64,000 nt of DNA, taken from assembly GCA_051880475.1 (NCBI GenBank), contig JBJEOA010000010.1, positions 1 through 64,000 of the forward strand. Reading direction: 5' to 3'. Of the stretch, positions 18,020 to 26,345 are shown in pieces. The notes under the pieces were generated by a model, which saw only the letters and a program-made list of their open reading frames with translations, ran no database searches and had not been told where the DNA came from. Both the position numbers and the translations under genes were made by a program. Every line of letters begins with the position of its first letter. Within the stretch, counting starts at the first letter, position 1. Source of the stretch: JAUUSJ01 sp051880475 (GTDB taxonomy: Bacteria > Bacillota > Clostridia > Lachnospirales > Lachnospiraceae).

Positions 18020-19491
18020 TGAAGATTGTATCAAGCTACGTCAGAGAGCAAAAAAGATACACCAAGAATGATTTAAAAAGCATATTCTCCTTTGATGAAT
18101 CTGGCGTGGAAAAGTTCATAAAGAATTTGAAAGCCTACGGAGTATTGAAAAGTGTAAAGAATAGTACGGACCAGTTGGAGATGTCTGACTTGATGGATGA
18201 AGATATAGAGATTACAGAGGAAACAGCTGAGAGTGGTGATTGCCTTTATGTATTTACCTATGTGGGAATTATCACTTGCGGCAGTCGTGTTGTGAAGGTA
18301 TTTCCAAAGTATCTTTTATCTAAAAAGGAAGCACCACTTGATGAAATGAAACAGGTGGTAAAGGTTCTGGAAAGATATAGCCGTTCTGAAGAACAGATAA
18401 TAAATGTATTCAATGGCAACGGAGAGAATCGCAGTTTTAATATTTTGGCAGTAATTCTTTTTTTGTTAAATGACTATTATGAGTACGGAATTTACACTAA
18501 CAGTGAATATATCGTGGAAGTGAATGGAGAAGGCGAGATTCTATGGGGAAAGACCATAGATGAGAGTTTTGCTTTGATTGAAGATAATCGTCCATATTAC
18601 ATGGAACTGTACACGGGAAAGACCGTGGATGATGATATGGATTATTTTAAGAGACTGCATGAATGTGTTTTAACAGAATGTTCCCATCAATTGCATGAGG
18701 CACAGTTGGATACATTATTCGATATGGATGCCTTGGAACTCTCAGAGGAGAGTTTGCAGGATTTTGGAGATAGAGATTACATTCTTGAGCGTATTTATAA
18801 GGAATTGAATGTCCAATTTAATACAAGAAGACAGATTTTATTAAAGACTCTGTATGCCTATATTTCACAAGACAGAAGAATGCTTGAAGAAAATGATGGC
18901 ATCAGTATGTTTGGAACAATGGCTTACCATGCAGTTTGGGAGAAGGTCTGTGCAGAGGTTTTTGATAACAAGCTGCATACAACATTGGGACAGCTTAAGA
19001 TGTCAGCACCTTTGGCGGAACAGTATCAGTCAATGAAGAAGAAAACTCTCATAGAGATTATTGAGAAACCTGTGTGGGAAGGAATAGATACCACAGAGAT
19101 AGCATCAGGCACGTTGATTCCAGACTTGATTAGTATTCCCAAGTTTAATGGTGTTGATTATTTCATAATATTCGATGCGAAGTATTACAACATTCAGTTG
19201 GAAAAAGGAAAGTCACTCCGTGGCAATCCAGGAGTTGGAGATGTAACAAAGCAGTATCTATATCAACTTGCATACCGAGAATTCATCAAAGCTCATAATA
19301 TAGCTGTGGTGAAAAATTGTTTTCTTATGCCAACAGAAGGGGATGAATTTGTTAAGAAAGGTACAGCAAAGATGCCTATGCTTGAGGCATTAGGCTTGGA
19401 AAATATACAGATAAGACTGATTCCAGCAAAAATGCTCTATGAGTGTTATTTGACGCAAAGAAAAATAGATATAAGTTTGTTGGAATTATAG
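18019..19491 (+). CDS. McrC-type nuclease subunit
   Basis: 490 residues. The N-terminal half is the McrC module that docks on McrB hexamers. The C-terminal half carries a PD-(D/E)XK nuclease: Asp in LIPDLISI near residue 367 and DAK in IIFDAKYYN near 386. It starts within the mcrB stop codon, so the pair is translationally coupled. In classical McrBC this complex cuts DNA carrying methylcytosine; in LlaJI-type systems homologues cut unmethylated target sites protected by the partner methylases. The two methylases next door favour the second mode. Confidence 0.9.
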   Translation: MKIVSSYVREQKRYTKNDLKSIFSFDESGVEKFIKNLKAYGVLKSVKNSTDQLEMSDLMDEDIEITEETAESGDCLYVFTYVGIITCGSRVVKVFPKYLLSKKEAPLDEMKQVVKVLERYSRSEEQIINVFNGNGENRSFNILAVILFLLNDYYEYGIYTNSEYIVEVNGEGEILWGKTIDESFALIEDNRPYYMELYTGKTVDDDMDYFKRLHECVLTECSHQLHEAQLDTLFDMDALELSEESLQDFGDRDYILERIYKELNVQFNTRRQILLKTLYAYISQDRRMLEENDGISMFGTMAYHAVWEKVCAEVFDNKLHTTLGQLKMSAPLAEQYQSMKKKTLIEIIEKPVWEGIDTTEIASGTLIPDLISIPKFNGVDYFIIFDAKYYNIQLEKGKSLRGNPGVGDVTKQYLYQLAYREFIKAHNIAVVKNCFLMPTEGDEFVKKGTAKMPMLEALGLENIQIRLIPAKMLYECYLTQRKIDISLLEL

Positions 19492-19508
19492 GAAAGGGGA
19501 TACCCGTT

Positions 19509-21899
19509 ATGAAGGCAAATGAGAATAAGATATTAAGACTTTTAAGCGGTGCAGATAAACGTTTTATTATTCCTGTTTATCAGAGACCATACAGTTGGAA
19601 AAAAGACAATTGCGTACAGCTTATGAAGGATTTGAAAGATGTATGTGAGCATGGGTATAGTTCACATTTCTTTGGGTCTATAGTTTTTGTCTCACAACAT
19701 AATGGAATTTGCGAGGAACATATCATCATTGATGGCCAACAGAGACTTACTACAGTTTCGTTATTACTTCTTGCGATAAGGAACTATATCAACAATAATA
19801 CGGATTCGGTTTCAGGATTGAACCCAGACAAGGTAGCGTCTTATCTTACGGATGAATATGCAGAGGATGAAAAGAAATTAAAATTGAAATTAGTACAGGG
19901 AGATGATGATGCGTATAATAAACTGATTCAAAACAAGACACCTGTTGCTGATAATTGTATCACAGCAAATTATGAATATTTTTATTCTCAAATTGAGAAT
20001 ATGACATCTGATGAAATCGTGGCTTTATATAATGCTATTACAAAGTTGGACATTGTTAGTATTTCTCTTGAACCAGCAATAGGAGATGATCCGCAGTTGA
20101 TTTTTGAAAGTATGAACTCTACTGGATTAGACCTAGAACCTTCCGATAAAATCAGAAATTATGTTCTTATGGGAATGAATGCAAAAGAACAAGACAAATT
20201 TTATAAGAAGTACTGGGAACCATTAGAAAATTTGGTTGAGAGAAAGGATATTACAAAATTCTTCCGATATTATCTTGACGTAAAACTTAGAAGAAATGTT
20301 GCAGAGAAAAAACTGTATACTGAATTTAAATTGTATCGAGAGAATAGTGGGCTTTCAATGGAAGCGATTCTGTCGGACATTTTAAAGTATGCAGAATATT
20401 TTAGAATAATTGTATTTCCAAAAGATAGCAAAACATCATATGCGGGTGTACTTATTAGAATTAATAAGTTGGAAGTTAATACCTGTATTCCATTAATTTT
20501 AGATATAATTAATGCTGAAGATGAAGGACGAATAAGTACAGAAGATGCTACTAAGGCTATCGAAATTATTGAAAATTATATTGCTCGAAGAGAAGTCTGT
20601 GGTTTAGAAACAAACCAATTAAATAAAGTGTTTGTAAGCCTTGGTGCAGAAATAGAAAGAGATGTTGAGGATGACAATGTAGGATATTTTGACGCTTTCA
20701 AAAGAGAGATTTTGAAAAAATCAGGAAAGGCACGATTTCCTAATAACCATGACTTTATGGATAGATTTATTACATATGAGCTTTACAATGCTAAATCATC
20801 AATGCGTAAATATATTCTTGAAAGACTCGAAAACTGTGATAGTAAGGAAAAGGTTGCTGTTGAAGAGCAGATTGTAGATGGAACACTTACAATTGAACAT
20901 GTTATGCCACAAACATTGACTCCAGAATGGAAGGAGGCATTAGGAGATAATTGGGAATTAGTTCATTCAAAGTATTTGGACACTCCTGGAAATCTCACAC
21001 TCACAGCTTACAATAGTAATTATAGTAATTCTCCTTTTGAAAAGAAAAAGAACTTGTCACAGAAGGGATTCATATATAGTAAATTATCTTTGAATGATTA
21101 TATTAAGGAATGTGAGCAGTGGGGTGAAAAAGAAATTATAGAAAGAGCAAATTTGCTTTATACATTGGCAGAGAAAATATGGTGGATTCCACAAACAGAG
21201 TATACAGTTAGTGATAAAACCGAATGGATTGATTGGGATGAGGAATATGATTATACAAATAAAATAATTGATTATGTTTCTGTTATGGGAATGGTAATTA
21301 AGGTTTCCAATGTTACGGATGCCTTTAAGAAGGTACATGAAGCTTTATATGATTTGGATCCAACGGTATATCATTCGAATTTATTTTCTTGGTTCAAAAC
21401 TAAAAAGAAAGAGTTAAAAAAGCCATATCAGATAGGTAAGGACGGTTTTGTTGAAACTAATAGAAATAGCCAACAGAAAATGGATTCTATAAGGGCAGTT
21501 GCAGAAACTCTTGAATTATCTTCTGAAGATATAAGGTATTCTGTTATTACAGAAAGTGAGTTATTTAATTTAGATGATGAAAACACATATGGAAATGTAA
21601 CTGTTGGTAAGATGGCTTTTGCAATGTTCAAGTATATCTTGGAGAACGGATATATTACCGAAGATGAGGTAGAGAACTTAAAAACGAAGGAATATACAAA
21701 AAAACTTTTTAATAAAACAGATTATCCTATTTTAGCGGATTCGAGAGATGCAAATAGAGGAAACAGTAAGGTTCTACGATATCGTGCTGAGTCTGTTAAA
21801 TTTGGAGAAAAGAGGATATTTGTAACATTCCAGTGGTTTGAGGATAACCGAAAGGACATTATAGCTTGGTACAAAAAGCATTTAGAAAAATATAAGTAG
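19509..21899 (+). CDS. DUF262/DUF1524 (GmrSD-type) restriction protein
   Basis: 796-residue single-chain relative of the type IV enzyme GmrSD. The DUF262 half starts with IPVYQRPYSWKK and has the nucleotide-site motif DGQQRLTT near residue 75. The DUF1524 HNH nuclease lies near residues 460-510 (EHVMPQTLTPEW, GNLTLTAYNSNYSN). A further C-terminal region of about 230 residues (VTFQWFEDNRKDIIAWYKKH at the end) is also seen in other defence nucleases but I cannot name it. GmrSD enzymes cut glucosylated hydroxymethylcytosine phage DNA. The ATG at 19509 follows GGAAAGGGGAT, 17 bases after mcrC, so it belongs to the same operon. Confidence 0.85.
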   Translation: MKANENKILRLLSGADKRFIIPVYQRPYSWKKDNCVQLMKDLKDVCEHGYSSHFFGSIVFVSQHNGICEEHIIIDGQQRLTTVSLLLLAIRNYINNNTDSVSGLNPDKVASYLTDEYAEDEKKLKLKLVQGDDDAYNKLIQNKTPVADNCITANYEYFYSQIENMTSDEIVALYNAITKLDIVSISLEPAIGDDPQLIFESMNSTGLDLEPSDKIRNYVLMGMNAKEQDKFYKKYWEPLENLVERKDITKFFRYYLDVKLRRNVAEKKLYTEFKLYRENSGLSMEAILSDILKYAEYFRIIVFPKDSKTSYAGVLIRINKLEVNTCIPLILDIINAEDEGRISTEDATKAIEIIENYIARREVCGLETNQLNKVFVSLGAEIERDVEDDNVGYFDAFKREILKKSGKARFPNNHDFMDRFITYELYNAKSSMRKYILERLENCDSKEKVAVEEQIVDGTLTIEHVMPQTLTPEWKEALGDNWELVHSKYLDTPGNLTLTAYNSNYSNSPFEKKKNLSQKGFIYSKLSLNDYIKECEQWGEKEIIERANLLYTLAEKIWWIPQTEYTVSDKTEWIDWDEEYDYTNKIIDYVSVMGMVIKVSNVTDAFKKVHEALYDLDPTVYHSNLFSWFKTKKKELKKPYQIGKDGFVETNRNSQQKMDSIRAVAETLELSSEDIRYSVITESELFNLDDENTYGNVTVGKMAFAMFKYILENGYITEDEVENLKTKEYTKKLFNKTDYPILADSRDANRGNSKVLRYRAESVKFGEKRIFVTFQWFEDNRKDIIAWYKKHLEKYK

Positions 21900-22041
21900 T
21901 AGCCAAATTCAGAAGAAAATATGGGAAAAGTCGATAAAATCTTGCAAAACAGGGCATTTCCGAGCAAATCAAGGAGAAACAAAATTATGATAAAAGTACT
22001 ATTCATTTGACATACGGATAGATGCCATAATACAGCGAGAA

Positions 22042-22184
22042 AAATGGGAGATATCTTCTTTTAAAACGATAGCAAGGCTTCCAAAGATTTTAACTGCACT
22101 AGCTTTGCTGCGGGAGCAGCATAAATAAGCGTGCGGTTAAAATTTGGAAACGCAGCGTGTTTTAAAAGAAGATATCTCCCATTT
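22042..22184 (-). repeat. Palindromic element copy 2 in a terminator-like stem
   Basis: Outer arms 22042-22067 and 22159-22184 are perfect 26-base inverted repeats. The 91-bp core between them is the reverse complement of copy 1 without the 59-bp extra. On the minus strand it lies downstream of the 683-residue gene and is followed by ATTTTTC, so relative to the gene it follows it has the same orientation as copy 1 has to leuS. The remainder of 21900-22248 contains no gene I can support. Confidence 0.85.
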
Positions 22185-22248
22185 CATTCTCGCGTCTGTT
22201 TTTCTTCATCCTACTTTTTAGATTAAAAAATATTTTCAGTAAAATATT

Positions 22249-24300
22249 TTACAATTCCAAATAACTTTCTTTCTGATAAAAAGCCTTCTTTTGTGCAAAA
22301 TAACTTTCCTTTGGAAGTAAATTAGTTTCGATTGCTATTTGCCCAAAAAGAATGGCAGGGTCTAAAATTTCTTTTGGGATAAATTCGTAATCCTTAGAGG
22401 ATTTTTGGAAATCTCCAAGTACAAGGCGAATTTTTTCATAATCTTTTTCAAACCAATTTTCTAATAGCGGAATAATATCATGATAAAAAATTGTTCCTAA
22501 AGTATTTAGAGTTGGAGATTTTTTCAGTTTATAAAAAAGCTTAGTCTCAATTTGGAAACTTCTTGACAAGAAATAAGCAATACGGTCATTTATTTTTGTT
22601 AGGAGTTTTTCTATCTCTATTTCTTCGATTACTATATCCGACAAAAATTCTTCATCGAAAGTTTCTATTTCTTGTTGTGAGTCATTACTATATTCTATGT
22701 CTTTAGAAGGTGTTTGAGGGTTGGAAGTATTTTCTATAGCCGTTTGTGTAGTTGTATTGTCTGGTGGATTAGAATAATCTGAATCTGCTGTCTTAGGAGC
22801 AACTTCTAAACTTTTAAATATTTGTTGACATAAGTTCATATAGTAAGAAGCCAAAATTTGTAATACAGTCTCAAACTGCGGCATAAATTTTTCTTCTCCT
22901 GCTTCTAGCATTTCTGTTTCTGTATAAGATACATATGCTGTAAGAGAAGTTCCAAAGTTTTTTGGTTTGGCAATCTCAAGTTCCTCTGTATCAACTAGTC
23001 GGAAATTAGCACTGGTGAGAGCTGTCAGTGGGTTACAAATTTGTAAAATTTCTTCTCTCATAGTAGAAGAAGTAAAAGGGATAGTCAGGCAGATAGAAAA
23101 AGTTACTTTTCTTGAATTTTCTTCTAGGCAATTAAGTAAAGTGTAGATAGAAGGACCATTTTGTGCATACTCTAAAATCTGAAAACAATCTTTCCAAGAG
23201 TTTTGGATTGTTGTTTTATCGGCCATAAGCCAAGTTGCCTTTTCTGTCTGGGAAAAATTAGGATACTGTTCTATTAAAATATCTCCGATGCTGTGAAAAT
23301 GAGAGATAGCATTTTTGGCATCCGATTTAATTGATAAAAATTGTTCCACTTGTTCTTCGGTAGGGGCTTGCAGATTCATATATCCGTTACTACCATTATT
23401 TTTTAAAAATGTAATCATTTTATAGAGAGCATCTGATGTATTTACTTCGATAAAATTAGGGTCTGCCAATTTAGCGTAATCTGTTTCAATGAAATGATAT
23501 AAGTCTTGGACTGTTAGATAACCAAAATAGCTCATGATACAGTAAGTAGGATCTAGTGTCTGTGGCCTCTCTTTATCGTTTTCAAATTCATTTGGATAGG
23601 AAATTCTCCAATATTTGTAAATATCTCTCAAATAATGATATTGGCATCGGTCAGAGTCAGCATTGCATATATCAGTGATAACAGAAACCGAAACATCTTG
23701 TCCGTATATTTTTTGTGCTCTTTGTTGAATTTCATATTGCATTAAAAGCAGGTCGTCAATATTAGACGGATTCTCTAAATAATATTTTTCAAAAAGTAAA
23801 ACTGCCGAGGCGAGGAAGACGGCATCCGATTGTTCGATACGAGTTTGTAGGCAGTAGTCGATATGACTCATATAGGCAGTATAATTTTGTTCAAGTTCGG
23901 GGTATAAATATTCTAGAGCTTCTGCAAGGGCAGGCTGTAATTTCCACTCTAGCGTACCCTCTTTTGTCATACGTCCCCAAAAAATTAAATACCACCAGTA
24001 CGGGTTACCCTGTAAGTCGATTTCTTCTAAAAATCCGTTTGGACGTCCTAGCTTTTCTCCAAGAGAATTCATTCGGTTTAAATAATAGTTTTCTTCTTTG
24101 TTATGGTGAAAACAAAGCTGAGTAATAGGAGCAGCATGATTGGCTGAGGAAAAAATTTCTTTTAATATAGATAAATCTGTGGAATCTACTAAAACAGGAG
24201 TTGATAAAATTTTCTCCCATTGTTCTACGGAATATCTACCTCCTATTTTATATTCACCATAGTATTCTTTATCTCGAAGTAATTGTTTTTCTGTAGGCAT
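22249..24300 (-). CDS. Large protein of unknown function beside the defence island
   Basis: 683 residues, no signal peptide or membrane segment. GGGGG lies upstream of the ATG. Residues about 40-130 (ILKEIFSSANHAAPITQLC ... WWYLIFWGRMTKEG ... LQPALAEALEYL) resemble a winged-helix module I associate with modification-dependent restriction proteins. The middle is helical with no P-loop or nuclease motif that I can find. Residues 500-560 are a low-complexity Ser/Thr/Asp/Glu linker, and the C-terminal 120 residues are helical. Position suggests a defence role but that is inference from neighbourhood and a weak similarity. Confidence 0.6.
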   Translation of the reverse strand: MPTEKQLLRDKEYYGEYKIGGRYSVEQWEKILSTPVLVDSTDLSILKEIFSSANHAAPITQLCFHHNKEENYYLNRMNSLGEKLGRPNGFLEEIDLQGNPYWWYLIFWGRMTKEGTLEWKLQPALAEALEYLYPELEQNYTAYMSHIDYCLQTRIEQSDAVFLASAVLLFEKYYLENPSNIDDLLLMQYEIQQRAQKIYGQDVSVSVITDICNADSDRCQYHYLRDIYKYWRISYPNEFENDKERPQTLDPTYCIMSYFGYLTVQDLYHFIETDYAKLADPNFIEVNTSDALYKMITFLKNNGSNGYMNLQAPTEEQVEQFLSIKSDAKNAISHFHSIGDILIEQYPNFSQTEKATWLMADKTTIQNSWKDCFQILEYAQNGPSIYTLLNCLEENSRKVTFSICLTIPFTSSTMREEILQICNPLTALTSANFRLVDTEELEIAKPKNFGTSLTAYVSYTETEMLEAGEEKFMPQFETVLQILASYYMNLCQQIFKSLEVAPKTADSDYSNPPDNTTTQTAIENTSNPQTPSKDIEYSNDSQQEIETFDEEFLSDIVIEEIEIEKLLTKINDRIAYFLSRSFQIETKLFYKLKKSPTLNTLGTIFYHDIIPLLENWFEKDYEKIRLVLGDFQKSSKDYEFIPKEILDPAILFGQIAIETNLLPKESYFAQKKAFYQKESYLEL

Positions 24301-24601
24301 AAAAATCCCCCTTTCATTTTATTTATAGTATTTTTGTTATAAATAGATATGTTTGATTATGAATAAAAGTATAGTATAAATTGTGAAAAAAATAAATAGA
24401 AAAGGTCAACTATGTTGACTTTAAAAATTGATTCTGATATGATTTTAGTAAATTATTATGAAGGTTCTTGACACTATATTTGATAAAAGATGGTGGGATT
24501 GTGAGAGTGCATAGCACGGAGCAATCGGACTTTCATTTATATTTATGCCTGTGAAGGCGAGCATTTTAACTTAGATTAATTATACAGAAAAGAGAGAAGA
24601 A
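24301..24601. other. Divergent intergenic region upstream of tarI
   Basis: No gene. On the plus strand TTGATT (24353-24358), 16 bases and TATAAA (24375-24380) form a candidate promoter far upstream of tarI. A second TTGACA at 24468 lacks a matching -10 at normal spacing. A small hairpin GCCT-GTGA-AGGC lies at 24547-24558 in the tarI leader. Confidence 0.45.
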
Positions 24602-25315
24602 ATGATTTTTGGAGTAATTTTAGCAGGTGGTACAGGAAGCCGAATGGGGAATGTAGAAAAACCGAAGCAGTATTTGAATATAGCAAATAAACCTGTGATT
24701 ATTTATACAATCGAGAAGTTTTTTATACATGATGAGTTTGAAAAAATTATTGTATTATGTCCAAGTGCCTGGCTTGGTCATACAAAAGGCTTAATAAGAC
24801 AGTATTTTCATGACAATGATAAAATTGTAGTAGTAAAAGGTGGAGCTACAAGAAATGAGACAATTATGAGGTCAATTGATTATATTGAGGAAAAATATGG
24901 TCTAGATGAAGATACGATTATTGTGACACATGATTCTGTACGTCCGTTTGTAACTTATCGTATTATTAAGGAAAATATTGAATATGCCTCTAGGTACGGT
25001 GCATGTGATACGGTAATCCCGGCCACAGATACTATTGTGGAAAGTGAGCAGGGAGATTCTATTTCCAATATTCCAGATAGAAGAATTATGTATCAAGGAC
25101 AAACTCCGCAGTCTTTTAAAGCGAAGATGTTAAAAGAGCATTATTTATCTTTATCAGAGGAAGAGAAGGAAATTTTGACAGATGCAGCTAAAATTTGTGT
25201 CATAAAAGGTGAGAAAGTTCATTTGGTACAGGGGGAAGTTTCTAATATAAAAATTACGTACACATATGATTTAAAAGTTGCGGAAATTTTAGCTAAGGGA
25301 GATCTGATATGTTAA
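24602..25315 (+). CDS. tarI: D-ribitol-5-phosphate cytidylyltransferase (IspD/TarI family)
   Basis: 237-residue nucleotidyltransferase with the CTP-binding signature GVILAGGTGSRMG, lysine in KPKQYL, the HDSVRPF motif and DAAKICVIKG. IspD of the isoprenoid pathway has the same fold. I prefer TarI because the next gene, overlapping by seven bases, is a TarJ-type dehydrogenase: together they make CDP-ribitol from ribulose 5-phosphate and CTP for ribitol-containing wall polymers. If no other ispD exists in the genome it could serve the isoprenoid pathway instead. Confidence 0.85.
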   Translation: MIFGVILAGGTGSRMGNVEKPKQYLNIANKPVIIYTIEKFFIHDEFEKIIVLCPSAWLGHTKGLIRQYFHDNDKIVVVKGGATRNETIMRSIDYIEEKYGLDEDTIIVTHDSVRPFVTYRIIKENIEYASRYGACDTVIPATDTIVESEQGDSISNIPDRRIMYQGQTPQSFKAKMLKEHYLSLSEEEKEILTDAAKICVIKGEKVHLVQGEVSNIKITYTYDLKVAEILAKGDLIC

Positions 25316-26334
25316 ATACAGTATACCGTCTCGTAGCCCCAAGAAAATTTGAGATGGCATTGTCAGAGGTAGATTTATTTGGTGATGAGGTGCTAGTAAG
25401 ACCAACACATTTATCTATTTGCCATGCGGATCAAAGATATTATCAGGGATTAAGACCAAATAGTATTCTCTCGAAAAAACTTCCGATGGCCTTGATTCAT
25501 GAGGCGGTCGGAGAGGTTGTTTATGATGCAAAGGGAGAATTCTTGCCGGGAACTTCTGTTGTTATGATTCCAAATACACCGATGGAGAAGGATGAAGTGA
25601 TTTCAGAAAATTATCTAAGAAGTAGTAAGTTTCGTGCAAGTGGCTGTGATGGTTTTATGCAGGAATTAGTTCCTATGGGTAGAGATAGAATTATTATAAT
25701 CCCAGAAGAGATAGATAAAAAAGTGGCTGCTTTTACAGAACTTGTTTCGGTAAGTGTGCATGCTTTGACAAGATTTGACAGATTTGCACATCAAAGAAGA
25801 GAGACGGTGGGAATTTGGGGAGACGGAAATTTAGGTTATATTACAGCCATTTTCTTTAAAAAGATGTTTCCAAATACAAAACTTTATATTTTTGGAGTGA
25901 ATGAGGATAAGCTCTCTTATTTTACATTTGCAGATGAGGTGTTTTTGACGAGAGAGATACCAAAAAATTTAAAATTAGATCATGCGTTTGAGTGTGTGGG
26001 AAATGCCTCCTCTCAAAAAGCGATAAATCAGATTATTGATTGGATTGCTCCTGAGGGTGTGATTGGACTATTAGGAGTGTCGGAGTATGAAATTCCAATT
26101 AATACTCGAATGGTGTTAGAAAAAGGGCTGCATATTTTTGGAAGTAGCCGAAGCGGAAGGAAGGATTTTGAAAAAACAGTAGAAATATATAAAGAAAATC
26201 CAGAAGTATTAGAGTATCTAAGTAGTCTTGTCGGTGCTCAAATAGAGATAAGAACAATGGAAGATATGACAAGGGCATTTGAGATGGATATTCAAAAAGT
26301 GATTGGAAAAACAATTATGTTATGGAAGAAGTAG
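25309..26334 (+). CDS. tarJ: Ribulose-5-phosphate reductase (TarJ family)
   Basis: 341-residue zinc-dependent medium-chain dehydrogenase. The catalytic zinc region reads LSICHADQRYYQG, and HEAVGEVV follows. The nucleotide-binding Rossmann motif is IWGDGNLGYI near residue 166. TarJ reduces ribulose 5-phosphate to ribitol 5-phosphate with NADPH, the substrate of the preceding enzyme. AAGGGAG precedes the ATG, and the gene overlaps tarI. Confidence 0.85.
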   Translation: MLNTVYRLVAPRKFEMALSEVDLFGDEVLVRPTHLSICHADQRYYQGLRPNSILSKKLPMALIHEAVGEVVYDAKGEFLPGTSVVMIPNTPMEKDEVISENYLRSSKFRASGCDGFMQELVPMGRDRIIIIPEEIDKKVAAFTELVSVSVHALTRFDRFAHQRRETVGIWGDGNLGYITAIFFKKMFPNTKLYIFGVNEDKLSYFTFADEVFLTREIPKNLKLDHAFECVGNASSQKAINQIIDWIAPEGVIGLLGVSEYEIPINTRMVLEKGLHIFGSSRSGRKDFEKTVEIYKENPEVLEYLSSLVGAQIEIRTMEDMTRAFEMDIQKVIGKTIMLWKK

Positions 26335-26345
26335 GGAGCAGACAA

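Noticed and set aside
21921..22010. A 29-codon plus-strand frame after the GmrSD-like gene, starting ATG and ending TGA.
   Set aside because: No ribosome-binding site, low-complexity basic peptide, no recognisable similarity.
24602..25315. Annotation as IspD of the isoprenoid pathway.
   Set aside because: The overlapping TarJ-type dehydrogenase makes a CDP-ribitol role more likely; not excluded.
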